The notes: a model not told the origin generated them from the sequence alone. A DNA stretch of 64,000 bases from Anadara kagoshimensis (GCA_021292105.1 CM037874.1:52930540-52994539); one strand, 5' to 3'. Positions 1 through 12,344 are shown, counted from the stretch's first letter. Program-made: numbers and translations.

Positions 1-890
1 TACTGATGAATTTTTTTTTCAAAACTAATGCAAATAATTTAATCTAGAAATTATCTTAAAAAATGACACCTTAAATTCCTATATATCTTGAAAATTAACA
101 AAAGTATAGAGATTTGCAATTTTGTGAAACTGGGGCCAGTATTTAAGGTCAATGAAAAATATGCTTATAATTAATTTCTTTTTCTTTATCATTTTCCATA
201 TGGGGCACAGATACCAACTTTAATAGTACTTGTCAAAATATTGTCATAAAAACTTAAATATAGATCTTTAGGTTTGGTCAGATTTGTGGAAACACATGTT
301 TTTAGATTCAAATACAAAGAATAAAAATATCTTTTAAATTTTAAATGAATGAGAAAGTTAAGGTTCTGAAAAAATGAACCTAGCATAAGATGCCACAGAA
401 AAGAAATCAAAAGCATTGTCATCTTTGGTTTGATTGGAGATGTTCATCTAGTAAGGCCACAATGAATTCACAAATTACAGGATGCCAAACTTGCATCTTA
501 CACTACCTGATAGATTTTCTTATTGGTGCTCTAGGATCTGTCCGGGGATTGGTGGTAAAAGATCCTGTGGTCAGTAATTCAGTGCTCTATGCTACTTGAC
601 CAACAAGGCTTCATTACAGTGTTCATTCTTGAAGGGGGGCATTTATACCTTATCAAATCCAAATGGTTTCATTGTTAAGACCTTATTGGGCAATATTTAA
701 CATTACATGAATGCAAAAATGTTAATGTTATGTTAATGTAATGGTGTTTAGAAGATTTTTTTTTTTTTTTTGAAAATGGCTCTATCTGAAAATTCCTTGA
801 ATGACCACTGCTCCTAGTTTGGGAAGATGAGAATTAACATGTTTGCAATACAACTAATTTATATGTGCTTTTGATCTCTGTATTTAACAG
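1..890. other. Intron of CDIPT, no feature seen
   Basis: AT-rich sequence upstream of the first recognisable exon. The short open frames at 189-422 and 390-599 show no family resemblance. Confidence 0.5.
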
Positions 891-1044
891 GAAGTAGACT
901 AGGTGCCCTGCTGGACATGCTGACGGACAGATGTGCTACAATGTGCTTGATGGGTGCCCTGTGCTATTTCTATCCCAAATACATGCTGTTTTTCCAGTTC
1001 AGCATGTTTGTGGATATCATTAGTCATTGGTTTCATTTCTATGG
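891..1044 (+). CDS. CDIPT: CDIPT exon with catalytic motif
   Basis: The exon is preceded by TTTAACAG and followed by GTAAGA. It reads SRLGALLDMLTDRC and then two hydrophobic stretches ending in HWFHFYG. It starts in phase 2 and ends two bases into a codon that the next exon completes as Gly. Confidence 0.92.
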
Positions 1045-3459
1045 GTAAGAATGATTGCATGAATATATAATTCATTTAGTACTTCTGTTATCACTAAAAG
1101 GTGGATGATTTGTGAAAGCACAGTGGATTTGAGCGTGGTGGACCATTTTGTTTAGTGGTGAAATATAGGTTAACTCTGCACAAATGTGCAAGCTTGATCT
1201 GTAGCAGTGCAAAATAACATGGCACAAATATTTCACTTGATGTTTGTGAATATGTGGTAGGGTTAATATTGTATCTTTTGTGTTTCTTAATATTGTCATT
1301 ATTGTGTTTTTCAGTTGTACATACAAAGATACATATATACATTATATAGCAGTTTAATTCAACATCATGCAATCTTTCTCTTTACCTTTAAACATGAGGA
1401 TGTGGAAGACACAGTGGTTTTGACCTTGATGGACAGTATCATGGCTGTTTGTAAGAAAGTTATTGATTTTGTAGGGTAAAATATAGGTGAACTCTGTTTT
1501 TGCACAGATTGATAGAGAGTCCTGCTTGTACTATCCACCTGTTTCACACCAAATTTTTCTACAGCGTCACGCTGAGTTTAGCTTACGATAGTAAGCGAAA
1601 CAGCGTAAGCTGTAGTATGTCACTGCCTAGCATTAGAAGATCAACCTCTTTGCACTGTAATAAGTATGCATCAGGAAATAGTGCGCACTAAGGGATGCAA
1701 GATCTGTTAGGCTACATCTTAATAAATTTAGCTAGATTTGTTTACATATCAAACAGCGTGCATAAAATTCAGCTAAAACGTTCAAATAACATTTACACAG
1801 GTAATTGACGATTGCATCTGGCAAGTTATTAATCCTACAAAAAAGTAGTCCGCCCATCCAAACTGACAGATGGCATACGGCGATTGAGTATTTATCAACA
1901 AATTTGTACATTTAATAAAATATTTTTAAAAAAATATTCTTTTGTCCTTTTTTCAATCTGGACCAGAAACGTGTTTTATAGGTTTCTGTTTGAACCTATT
2001 TTCCAGTGCAGAACACAAGAATGCCCCAACCACATGGCTAATTTGCATATATTCATGAACTACGATATTGATGCCTAATTCATGGCGTAGCTCCTGTCCG
2101 TTTGTTGATACTTTTTAAATGATGATCACGACACCCTGTCCTTTTTATAATGAGTTAAATGTCAAAGCTTTTATTCTTTATTCTCGGATCTCTGCAACAT
2201 ATTTCGCCCCGATTTCAACCACACTGCGATATCTAGTCAACAGATTCCGAGGATGGACGGGATTTCCCCATATTCAAAATTATCATATTTTCATTTTCAT
2301 AACAAAATAGTCTGGGAAAATTAAAACTGCTTTCAACACTGAAAGCTGTGAATATATTTGTGTTGATTATAAACTTTATTCAACTTAAAATGCTGTATAA
2401 AGACCATATTTTGTGTTTATTTATCGATATCACTTGGCGTAAATTTAAAAATCCAATATGGCGGTGACTGTGAACAACCACATGTAGGTCAAAAAGAAGA
2501 ACGTCGGTGCAAACTGTCAAGATCATCTTTTTTATTCGGGTTTCCGTGAGGCTTTACTGAATGAATTTTTATGATTTTTATCTTAAAATAATCATACAAA
2601 AGTAAAGAATTAAAATATATATGCAGCAAAAAAAATAAAAAATAAAAAAATAAAAATACTAGACTAAATATTTTTGCGGATTGTCGATCAACTTTTTGGT
2701 GTTATAACTTTTTTCTACTACAGATAAAAGGATGCTGCAAACGATGGATAAAAGATAATTATTTTTCTGATTGGTCCTAAAAAATCAGGATCCTGGATTA
2801 ATTGCAGCCCCTTCGGTAATTAAAACGATTTACCCGAAAATCGGCCCTTAAGTGTATTACACGTTTTACCTGGAATTTTTACAATTAACACACAATATCT
2901 CAGGTGTCAAAAATTTCACAACAAAACAAAATCGTGCAAGAATGGATTATACCAATTCAGGCTTTTTAAGCTCAATTGGTCAATTTATATATATTCATCA
3001 ATAATTTTAACAACATTTAAATTAGCACTAAAGTATACAAAACAAAAATTTAATTTCATTTTCATTCAAATTAATTGTGAATTAAATCATTGACTTAAAC
3101 AATGGGGAGTAAAGCAGCTTATTTCAAAGGCAGTAACTGGTCATGGTGCAGGGTTTCAATATATATGTTTTTCATGCAATGATGACACCATGTTGATGAT
3201 GTAGCATGAGGAGTTCTGATGATATGATGATGATGATACATTAGTGGTTGTGGTGGTGATGAAATTGAGTTCTACAGATGATGTCACCATGTTAATGTAA
3301 TGCAACATGATGATGACGATGGTGGTAGTGACATGAGTTCTAATGCTGCTGATGATGGTGGTGACATGAATTCTGTTACTGCTGATAATGACAATGATTC
3401 ATTATAATAATGATGTCACCATGTGGATGATGATGTGACATTTGTGACATGTAGCTTTG

Positions 3460-3513
<54 letters not shown>

Positions 3514-4277
3514 CAACAATGTCTTAATGTTGATGATGGTGTGACATGAGTAAATATGATGATGATGACCATGTTTTCATGTTGATGATGACACGAGTAA
3601 ATCTGATGATGATGATGATGATGATAGTTTATGGTAACATGAGTTCTGTTGCTGCCAGTGATTATGCTGATGATGATGGTGGTGGGGATGACATTTAGTC
3701 CTGCTGCTGCTGAAAATGATGCTGATTCATGATGATGATGATGATGATGATGAGGATGATGGTTCATGAAAATGTCACCATGTTGATCATGATGTGACAT
3801 GAGTTATTATGATTATGATGTGATGATGATGATTGATGATGATGATGACCATGATGATAATGACAATGTCCTTATGTTGATGATAAAATGAGTAAATCTG
3901 ATTATGGTAATGATGATGATGATGATGATGATGATGATAGTGGTGGTTGTGACATTGAGTTCTGCTGCTGCAGATAATGATGATTCATTATTATAATGAT
4001 GTCACCATGTTGATGATGATGTGGCATAAAGATTTGTGATGACGATGATGATGACATGAGTAAATCTGATGATGATGGTGGTAATGATCTGATGAAGATG
4101 ATGATAATGATGGTAGTGATGACATTATTTCCTGCTTCTGCCAATAATGATGATGATTCATAATGGTGATTTCTGATAATGATGATGATGTTGTGGATGA
4201 CATTGAATTCTGCTGCTGCTTATAATGATGCTGATTCATGATAATGTCACCATATTGATGATGATATAACATGAGGA

Positions 4278-4364
<87 letters not shown>

Positions 4365-6697
4365 GTGGTGATGATGATGATGATGGTGGTGATGTGTCAG
4401 TTCTGTTGCTGCTACTGCTGCTGCTGATGATGATACTATTATAATCATGTGACATGAGGATTTCTGATAGTGATGAATTTGATGATGATGGTAATGGTGG
4501 TTGTGACACAAGTTCTACTGTTGCTGCTAATGTCACATCATCATCAACATGGAGAAATCATCTTCATCAAATGAAAATTGTAGTGCTTTGTGAAGTCCTT
4601 CCGATTTTCAGAGTAGAGTTCATCAATACATTTCTTTGTATTTGATGAATGTAAGATCTGATACACTTTGAATAAAACATCATATTGATAATTCAAGTAT
4701 GTGAACATCATTTGATCATCAATCATGAGTGTGTTTAAAAGTTTACACAAGTCCAATAAAATCTGTGACAGTTGCTGAAATATGCTGGGATATTTTCCTT
4801 CAACTTCTATGTAATATGCCAGTCACAACTTTCAAAACCCCCATATCTGTATGAATGGGTAGATTTCAATTTTCTTCCCTTTTACAGCATATTTGCAACT
4901 ACGCTGTAGACCAGCACTGCAGTGCTATGTTTATATTTTGACAGAGATTTACAGTAGCAGTGGCATTCAAACAGTGTATAGAAGTAGCAGTTCTCAAAGT
5001 GTGCTCAAAAAGTTTTGTATATGTTATATTTATGTTTTAGGTCTTTGATGAAAGGAGCTTCTAGTCATAAACAGTTAGACTTGTCCGCTAACCCAGTTCT
5101 CAGACATTACTATCATAATAAGGTATGTTGGTATTGCACAGAAAAGGTATTTGTGACAGCACTTTAAATTTGTTAAAAGATTTTAAAAACAAAATAAAAT
5201 AAGAATAACCATTAAATGTAAAAATAATTTTTGAATTGTCTAGAAATGGAATTTAAAGTGCTGTAAGTTTTACTGGCATGGAAAGCAAACACACTATAAT
5301 GCCTACTGCATATTATTATTTCCCTCTTGGTTCTTCGTCTGTCTCTCCACAAACCATGTTTTCTGCACTTTTTTGCAGTGCTTTGAAATATTGTACTAGT
5401 ATTCAAATCCAGTCCAAATCTAATGTACTTACAGTTCCAGTTTAACTTTGAGTAATATTGTCATTTTTAATGAGTTTCAGGTCTTTGTATTTAGAAATTT
5501 GCTCATTTAAGTTTTCTGCACTTATTTTGCAGCGCTTTGAGATATTCCATTCAAAATTTGGCACATAGATTAATCTGATGTAGTTACAGTACCAGTCTAA
5601 CTTTGAGTACCATTAATTTCGGGCAATTTTAATGAAATTTTGAGAGAGATTGACCCTTTGAACTTGTATAGAAATTTTGCTCATTTAACAGTTTTCCACA
5701 TTTTTTTTTCACAGTGCTCTGAAATATTGCATTCAAATTTGGCACATGTATAGCTTTATTTAATGTACTTACAATACCAGATTAACTTTGAGTTATTTCC
5801 AAAGATTTTTTTATGGAGTTAGCATTTAACATTTGTCTGCAATTTTTTCCCAGTACCTTGAAATATTGCTTTTAAATTTGGTACTTGAAAAGCATTAAAG
5901 AGTTACAGAAGCAGTTTAATTTTATGTAAATTCTGTCTTTTTTGGTAAAGTTATGGTTCTTTGAACTTAGAAATTTTCTTAATTTAACAGATTTCCACAC
6001 ATTTTGGACAGTGTTTTCAAATATTGTATCAAAATCTGTCCATAGCTTAATTTAACAGAGTTGCAGTACTAGTATCACTGAATAATGTCAAGTTTTGATG
6101 GAAATTTGGCCCTGAAACTTTGAAATTTTCTTCACATGGTAATTGTCTTGTACCATGTCGGTTCAAACAATGTCTGGTAGCATTGAATCTCATGAATTAA
6201 ATATTTTGATATTATTTTAGCCCTTTTTTGTGATTTTTTAGAGTTATATTTTAATACTTGATGCAACATTTTCTAATATATTGTTGAAATATATGGGGTG
6301 TGGGAGGGAAAATTATTGTAATAGTACCTCTTGTTCAGTTTGCCTTGTACCTATGCTAGTTAAATATCTTTACATATAATATAAGATATCATAGATAGTT
6401 TTTAATGTGATTATTATTTGTTTCATTTCAGACAATTTTGTTTGTGATGTGTGCAGCTAATGAGCTTTTCTACTGTATGTTATATTTAACACACTTCACA
6501 CCAGGACCCATGTGTAAGATCTACTTACTAGTCTCTACTTCTACTCTCTCTCTCTCTCTCATATTTAACACATTTCACACCAAGACCCATGTGTAAGATT
6601 TACTTCTCTCTCTCTATCTCTCGCTCTCTCTCTCTCTCTCTCATATTAACACACGTCATGCCAGGACCCATGTGCAAGATTTACTTCTCTCTCTCTA

Positions 6698-6735
<38 letters not shown>

Positions 6736-7400
6736 TTAACACATTTCACACCAGGACCCATGTGTAAGATTTACCTCTCTCTCTCTCTCATATTTAACAC
6801 ATTTCACACCAGGGCCAATGTGTAAGATTTACCTCTCTCTCTCTCTCATATTTAACACATTTCACACCAGGACCCATGTGTAAGATTTACCTCTCTCTCT
6901 CTCATATTTAACACATTTCATGCCAGGACCCATGTGTAAGATTTACTACTTCTCTCTCTCTCTCTCTCTCTCTCTCATATTTAACACACTTCACACCAGG
7001 ACCCATGTGTAAGATTTACTACTTCTCTCTCTCTCTCTCTCTCTCATATTTAACACACTTCACACCAGGACCCATGTGTAAGATTTACTACTTCTCTCTC
7101 TCTCTCTCTCTCATATTTAACACACTTCACACCAGGACCCATGTGTAAGATTTACCTCTCTCTCTCTCTCATATTTAACACATTTCACACCAGGACCCAT
7201 GTGTAAGATTTACCTCTCTCTCTCTCATATTTAACACATTTCATGCCAGGACCCATGTGTAAGATTTACTACTTCTCTCTCTCTCTCTCTCATATTTAAC
7301 ACATTTCATGCCAGGACCCATGTGTAAGATTTACCTCTCTCTCTCTCTCTCTCTCTCATATTTAACACACTTCACACCAGGACCCATTTGTAAGATTTAC

Positions 7401-7431
<31 letters not shown>

Positions 7432-7535
7432 TTAACACATTTCACACCAGGACCCATGTGTAAGATTTACCTCTCTCTCTCTCTCTCTCTCTGTCATATT
7501 TAACACACTTCACACCAGGACCCATTTGTAAGATT

Positions 7536-7573
<38 letters not shown>

Positions 7574-7609
7574 TTAACACATTTCACACCAGGACCCATG
7601 TGTAAGATT

Positions 7610-7647
<38 letters not shown>

Positions 7648-9200
7648 ATATTAAACACACTTCACACCAGGACCCATGTGTAAGATTTACCTCTCTCTCT
7701 CTCTCTCTCTCATATTAAACACACTTCACACCAGGACCCATGTGTAAGATTTACCTCTCTCTCTCTCTCTCTCATATTAAACACACTTCACACCAGGACC
7801 CATGTGTAAGATTTACTTCTCTCTCTCGGTCTCTCTTATATTTAACACATTTCACACCAGGACTTATGTGTAAGATTTACCTCTCTCTCTGGGGCTCTCT
7901 TATATTTAACACATTTCACACCAGGACCCATGTGTAAGATTTACTTCTCTCTATCTCTCTCTCTCTCATATTAAACACACTTCACACCAGGACCCATGTG
8001 TAAGATTTACCTCTCTCTCTCTCTCTCATATTTAACACACTTCACACCAGGACCCATGTGTAAGATTTACTTCTCTCTCTCGGTCTCTCTCATAAATGGT
8101 ACCACTACGGCAGCTCGGTTGGTAAGGTGCTTGCTTCGTATGTGGGAGGTTATGGGTTCAAACCTTTGCCAGGTCTGACCAAGACTTGAAAATAGGTAGT
8201 GGCCAAGCACTCAGCATTTAGTAAATGAAAGTCACAGGGTCTTTTGGAAGAGACATTAAAAACTGGTGCCCATGTTACGTAAGGTATGGCACGATAAAGA
8301 ACCCTTCTTGTACATTGCCCTGAGTGCACTGCAAAGGTAAAATATTTCAGTCAATTCACCTAAAGCTGGTGATGTCTCGATATAAGTGAAATATTCCTGA
8401 CTTGGACATAAAACACCAATTAATCAATCTCTCATAAATGAGATAGGATTGATCATTGTGATTCCTTCGTCTGTTTGAGGTATCACAACTTTTTAATGAC
8501 ATACTTGAAGTGTTTAAAACATAGTACCTGTTAATTCATTAGCTGGGTGGTCTGGGGCAATGTAAAATTGAATTTCTTGCAAGGTATAAATATATGATTC
8601 AAAGTTCAAACACATAACCCTTGAAACATCTTCATCACTCTACCACAAATTTCCAAATTATTTATCTGACATTAGACTAGTTTTTCTATCTGATTTGACG
8701 AAATACAAGTTTTATCGAACACGCATGATACAGAATCTTGTATCACCACACTGTGGTTATACAACATTGGCGGTAAAGTTCACATTGGATTTCTTATTGT
8801 GACCTCATTAGTGAATCTCCCATTTGTCAAATGTAAAAAAATGACGTCATTACTACAGAACATATGTCATAACATAGTTCAGTGTTTTTCTGTGGTAAAA
8901 TGTATTTTTTCACATAGTGTTGTTTTTATTATTTTAAATAACCTAGTTGGAAATGTTAGATAAAAATATCATATACACAGTATGTATATAATAGGTATTT
9001 ATAATACTATACAGTATATGATTTCATGTATTTCAGTGGGTATTGGATGGTTTTCAGTGGGTTTGTGGAACCTAATTCTGTACCTGTCAGCACCACTGTC
9101 CATGATTAAACTTGGTATCAGTATTCTTCAGTTTTATGCTGCTTGCCACAATATTGCTGCCATAGACATGGAAGAAAGGAAGGCCGCAAAAGAGAAATAG
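891..9200 (+). CDS. CDIPT: CDP-diacylglycerol--inositol 3-phosphatidyltransferase, last four exons (gene partial at 5' end)
   Basis: Phosphatidylinositol synthase is an ER-membrane enzyme that transfers the phosphatidyl group of CDP-diacylglycerol to myo-inositol. Four exons join in phase: 891-1044, 5041-5122, 6432-6513 and 9037-9200. The first begins two bases into a codon and carries GALLDMLTDRCATMCL, the second half of the CDP-alcohol phosphatidyltransferase signature, whose final D is essential in the family. It is followed by ISHWFHFYG, the second by LDLSANPVLRHYYHNK, the third by MCAANELFYC, and the last holds hydrophobic membrane segments and a charged tail ending KAAKEK. Residue order and spacing follow animal CDIPT closely. 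The N-terminal exons, with the first part of the signature, lie left of the window. The gene converges on MYBBP1A. The third intron contains an array of copies of its own splice donor. The family is certain from the signature; exon borders are inferred from GT/AG sites and phase. Confidence 0.93.
1118..1515. repeat. Divergent direct duplication
   Basis: Segments near 1118-1200 and 1408-1515 share words such as AAATATAGGT-AACTCTG and CACAGTGG-TTTGA in the same order. It is an old tandem duplication in the CDIPT intron. Confidence 0.45.
2035..2610 (+). repeat. Dispersed repeat, inverted copy at 56.04-56.55 kb
   Basis: The stretch is closely similar to the reverse complement of about 56040-56545 (for example AAAGCTTTTATTCTTTATTC and ACCACATGTAGGTCA). 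The small open frame at 2119-2310 is shared only through DNA similarity. Confidence 0.85.
2611..3170. other. AT-rich intron, nothing recognised
   Basis: I see A-runs and short AT words but no gene or clear repeat. Confidence 0.4.
3180..4560. repeat. Degenerate GAT trinucleotide region with pure runs
   Basis: Trinucleotide repeat (GAT/ATG) with the longest pure runs at about 3456-3512 and 4277-4363, interspersed with GTTCTGCTGCTGC-type blocks. Open frames of poly-His or poly-Ser on the minus strand are simply this repeat translated. Confidence 0.95.
5041..5122 (+). CDS. CDIPT: CDIPT exon (SHKQLDLSANPVLRHYY)
   Basis: The exon is flanked by TTTTAG and GTATGT and has 82 bases: one completes the split Gly codon, followed by 27 codons. 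The NPVLR-YY motif is a conserved cytosolic/luminal loop of CDIPT proteins. Confidence 0.92.
5340..6110 (+). repeat. Divergent ~160 bp tandem repeat in CDIPT intron
   Basis: Four to five decayed copies carry TTTTGCAGTGCTTTGAAATATTG, broken here as TTTTGCAG and GAAATATTG, followed by CAAATTTGGCAC and CAGTTTAACTTTGAGT. Spacing is about 150-165 bases. Confidence 0.75.
6432..6513 (+). CDS. CDIPT: CDIPT exon (ANELFYC), source of the intron array
   Basis: The exon is preceded by TTTCATTTCAG and ends ...CCATGT before GTAAGAT. It encodes FVMCAANELFYCMLYL and then THFTPGPM, and ends one base into a codon. Its last ~35 bases and the donor are the unit repeated downstream, so the exact donor used cannot be fixed from sequence alone. 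This first one gives a protein of normal length and keeps phase with the last exon (T+TG = Leu). Confidence 0.85.
6476..8095 (+). repeat. Composite array: exon end + splice donor + (CT)n, about 24 units
   Basis: The array occupies the start of CDIPT intron 3. Each 55-85 bp unit has CATATTTAACACAYTTCA, then CACCAGGACCCATGT, then GTAAGATTTAC, then a variable CT tract. The constant part matches the last ~35 bases of the exon at 6432-6513 and its donor. The first, slightly different unit is the genuine exon end. Long open frames of CKIYLSLSLS-type peptides in this interval are the array read in the exon's frame, not genes. Confidence 0.95.
8098..8435 (+). mobile_element. tRNA-derived SINE, family A
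   Basis: The 5' end is tRNA-like: CAGCTCGGTTGGTAAGGTGC (A-box region) and GGTTCAAACC (B box). A body with GACCAAGACTTGAAAATAG follows, and the 3' end has CAATTAATCAATC-type tetranucleotide repeats. Further copies are at 11.8, 18.7 (fragment), 27.5, 27.9, 59.2 and 60.6 kb. The copy at 60.6 kb is at the homologous place of the duplicate. Confidence 0.8.
8660..9000 (-). repeat. Dispersed repeat, inverted copy at 47.2-47.56 kb
   Basis: The sequence matches the reverse complement of about 47220-47560 (CTAGTTTTTCTATCTGATTT, TGACGTCATTACTACAGAAC). It is absent from the duplicated CDIPT tail at 61.4 kb, so it arrived after, or was lost following, the duplication. Confidence 0.85.
9037..9200 (+). CDS. 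CDIPT: CDIPT terminal coding exon
   Basis: The exon follows TGTATTTCAG. It encodes GWFSVGLWNLILYLSAPLSM, then a helix with AACHNIAAIDMEERKAAKEK and a TAG stop at 9198-9200. The N-(I/M)AA-D element near the C-terminus is typical of animal CDIPT. A copy of this exon with a stop codon lies at 61536-61699. Confidence 0.93.
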
Positions 9201-9597
9201 AGAAGCGACTAAAGATAACAGAAATATTGATAGACATTTTATTAGACAAAAATTTTTAAATTTAACCACATTGTTGTTAAAATCACTGTTATGTAACTTA
9301 ACTTTATATGTAAATATATATATTTATTTATATATAGTACAGACCTTTCAAAAGTTTAACACTATTAGTGCCGAATTGGCAAGTCATCTTAGCCCCTCGT
9401 TAGCCACATTTTGACAATTTTTCGGCAGATGATATCTATTGGCTTTTTAACCACTGGCTATCTATATCTTGGCCAGTCTGCATCGACTAATTTTTGTTTA
9501 CCTAGTGTTAAGCTTTGAACAGTCCTGTACTATGTATAGTGTCTGACTGTGTGTTACAAATCATGTTGTGACAAACTTTTGATGAAAATCCATTATG

Positions 9598-9855
9598 CGT
9601 TGGACTCATGATTCGAAGGTCCTAGGTACGATCCCTGGACCGGGCGATGTGTTGTTTCCTTGAGCAAGACACTTAATTTCACATTGTTGCAGTTCACTCA
9701 GCTGAAAAATAAATGAGTACCAGCAAAATGTTGGGGGTTAACCCTGCGATGGAACGGCGTCCCATTCAGGGGAGTCTTGTACTCTCAGTCGCTTAACGCC
9801 ACAGGAACATGTGATGTCAATGTGTTCTATTTCTGTTGGAAACAATTGTCTGAAT
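9598..9855 (+). mobile_element. tRNA-derived SINE, family B, 5'-truncated
   Basis: Nearly identical to 11119-11377 but lacking the first ~21 bases with the A box. It keeps GGTACGATCCCTGG (B box) and a body ending GAAACAATTGTCTGAA. The duplicate at 62.1 kb has no SINE at this position. Confidence 0.85.
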
Positions 9856-10079
9856 TGTTTTCAATTTGAACAAATTTCAGCTAGCAACCCTTTTATAATA
9901 GTATTATTAATTTGTATATACATGTGCAAACTCTCAAATTCGTCGTCTTGTCTGATGTCTGTCTAAGACAAACACTTTGTAATCAGTGGTCTCGCTATGT
10001 ATTAATTGTGCAGTACATGTCATCTGCAATGTTTATGTTTACATTATCATCAAAATATTATTTATGATTTTGCACCTCA

Positions 10080-10082
<3 letters not shown>

Positions 10083-10112
<30 letters not shown>
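10083..10112 (+). repeat. (GT)n microsatellite
   Basis: About 14 TG dinucleotides in the CDIPT 3' region; the duplicate near 62.33 kb has an interrupted version. Confidence 0.9.
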
Positions 10113-10647
10113 ATATGTGTGTTTGTGGCTTTGTCTATTCATACTGGACATATGATGCCTGCATAATTTTTTTAAAAATACCATAAACATTAAATGTTAA
10201 TTATAGAATCTCATTTTATATCTATGCTCACATTTTTGAACACATTCAGAAATATTTTTTTTTCTCTCATTTTTATTGGCTCTTTTTTGTCATTTTAAAT
10301 ATAATATGCAAGTCACGTAAAAAAATAAATATAAATACATACACAGTTAACAAACATATAGAACATGTACATGTATAATGTTGCACATTCAGAAATTCTG
10401 CCCAATTAAACATTATTGTTTTACACATAAATCAACAATTATTTTGTGATTTTTAATTTTCAAGTCGCAAATACCAAATGCTTACTTTGTCCAAAAACTT
10501 TTGAGTTTATCACAATTTTTTGCTACAATAAACCACCAAATTATTTTGTTTACATACACATTATTGTTCTAATGGAATCCAAAAATCATATGACATAATT
10601 GTTTCATGCAGTATGAATGTGTATGATGTTGAAAGATAACTTCCATA

Positions 10648-10657
10648 AATAAATAAA
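10648..10657 (+). terminator. Candidate CDIPT polyadenylation signals
   Basis: Overlapping AATAAA hexamers lie about 1.45 kb after the CDIPT stop and are followed by a TG-rich stretch. They are conserved in the 3' duplicate near 62.9 kb. Other AATAAA hexamers exist closer to the stop, so the choice is tentative. Confidence 0.35.
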
Positions 10658-11097
10658 TACTTGCTGTTGTAAATATTGTCTTGTGTCAGTGCTTCTTAGA
10701 ACTAGATTAGAAGATGGTGCTTAATGTTATTAGTTTTAATTTGAATTTCTGTATACCGGTAGTATAATCATCAAATCTGGTGAGAATATCTGTATTCTGT
10801 ATTCAAAGATTTTGATGGACAGGTGTTTGTATTTTGATGTGACAAATACTGTGTACGAAGGAATATTAGAGGCAGGAAACTTTTGCAGTTTTGACCTTCT
10901 AAACTACTAGTATTTCACGGTAAAAAATTTAAAGCATCTAGAAAACGCTTTATAGTTAGCCAGTAAACTGTTAGTATGCTTTGATGTCAAAATACAAAGG
11001 GACATAGTCCCTTAATAATAATATAATTTTTTCTGGTTTTAAGACCTACCTAGTTATAATGGTTTTCCAACTTAACACATGGTACATCCACCAAAAA

Positions 11098-11377
11098 GCG
11101 CGTAGCCTAGTGGTTAAGGCGTTGGACTCATGATTCGAAGGTCCTAGGTACGATCCCTGGACCGGGCGATGTGTTGTTTCCTTGAGCAAGACACTTAATT
11201 TCACATTGTTGCAGTTCACTCAGCTGAAAAATAAATGAGTACCAGCAAAATGTTGGGGGTTAACCCTGCGATGGAACGGCGTCCCATTCAGGGGAGTCTT
11301 GTACTCTCAGTCGCTTAACGCCACAGGAACATGTGATGTCAATGTGTTCTATTTCTGTTGGAAACAATTGTCTGAAC
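11098..11377 (+). mobile_element. tRNA-derived SINE, family B, full length
   Basis: Begins GCGCGTAGCCTAGTGGTTAA (A box), then GGTACGATCCC (B box), then a body shared with 9598-9855. The homology between the CDIPT tail and its 63.36 kb copy stops within a few bases of this insertion. Confidence 0.85.
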
Positions 11378-11821
11378 AAATGTTGTTGAGAACTTGAATA
11401 AAAATCCTCATTGAATTTTCTACTGGGTATGACATGGTAGTTTGGAGAACCAGAGATCGAGAGAATTTTTTTTTTATGTAGCACATGGTTTGTTTGAGAA
11501 CTCAGCTAATTCTTCTGTAAGATATCACATGTTGGTGCTGAAAAAGTATTCATATTTGTATATGGATATTAAACAAAATTTAAGTAATCATGTGTTAAAT
11601 TTACATTGATGTTTTTTTGTTTTGAAATATTCAATAATTTTGTAATGTTTGTTTTTTTTTGTTTTTTTTTTGGCTGCTATTTTAACAATGACATGTAAGA
11701 ATAATAGTGCAATAGTTAATTAAAATATTAAAATAACTTTGTTTGTTAAATTTCAAAACAAATGACTTAAGTACAAGTCATATAAACCATCAATAAAATT
11801 GTGACTTAATTTTGACCTTTA

Positions 11822-12218
11822 ACCACCACAGTTGCTCAATTGGTAGATTGCTCACTTGATATGTGGGAGGTTGTGGATTTGAACCCAGGCCCTGGTCTGA
11901 CCAAGACTTAAAAAAGGTAGTGACTGTTCTTTCTCCAAGCACTCGACATTTAGAAATATAAGTCACTGGGCCTTCGGAAGAGACCTTAAAAACTTATGTC
12001 CCGTGTCAGGGCAGGCCTGGCACGTTCAGAGCCCTCCCTGTACATACACTGCAAAGGTCAAAATTTCTGCAACTTCAGCTGGTGATGTCTTGATATGAGT
12101 GGCATGTAAAAGTGGATCTCCCATAAGCAAAGTAAAAACTGAAACTGACAAATTAAGTTGAACTTCCACCAGCATGTCTCGATATAAATAAAATTGTTTT
12201 GTCTGGGACATAAAATAC
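11822..12218 (+). mobile_element. tRNA-derived SINE, family A
   Basis: ACCACAGTTGCTCAATTGGT and a B-box region (TTTGAACCC), then GACCAAGACTTAAAAAAGG. The 3' part is interrupted by a segment of the dispersed repeat family that contains AGCAAAGTAAAAACT. Confidence 0.75.
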
Positions 12219-12338
12219 CCTTACTTTATTCCACTCTTTACAGTGGCGACTTTTAGGCAGGATCAACAATTCAATTTTTCCTACAATATCTTAATATTTC
12301 TAATAACTTAAACAACACTAAAACCATGATATTTAAAA

Positions 12339-12344
12339 TTTATT
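12339..12344 (-). terminator. Candidate MYBBP1A polyadenylation signal
   Basis: AATAAA on the minus strand lies about 590 bases after the stop. The intervening 12345-12933 is AT-rich without other recognised features and is the probable 3' UTR. Confidence 0.35.

Noticed and set aside
2119..2310. Small open frame similar to one at 56186-56500
   Set aside because: The similarity is fully explained by the inverted DNA repeat; the frames differ in ends and indels.
3402..4536. Open frames rich in His or Ser on the minus strand
   Set aside because: They are the GAT/ATC trinucleotide repeat translated; no unique domain, and they sit inside a CDIPT intron.
6589..8178. Open frames of MCKIYLSLSLS repeats as a repeat protein gene
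   Set aside because: They are the donor/CT array read in the frame of the upstream exon; no start-specific sequence or conserved domain.
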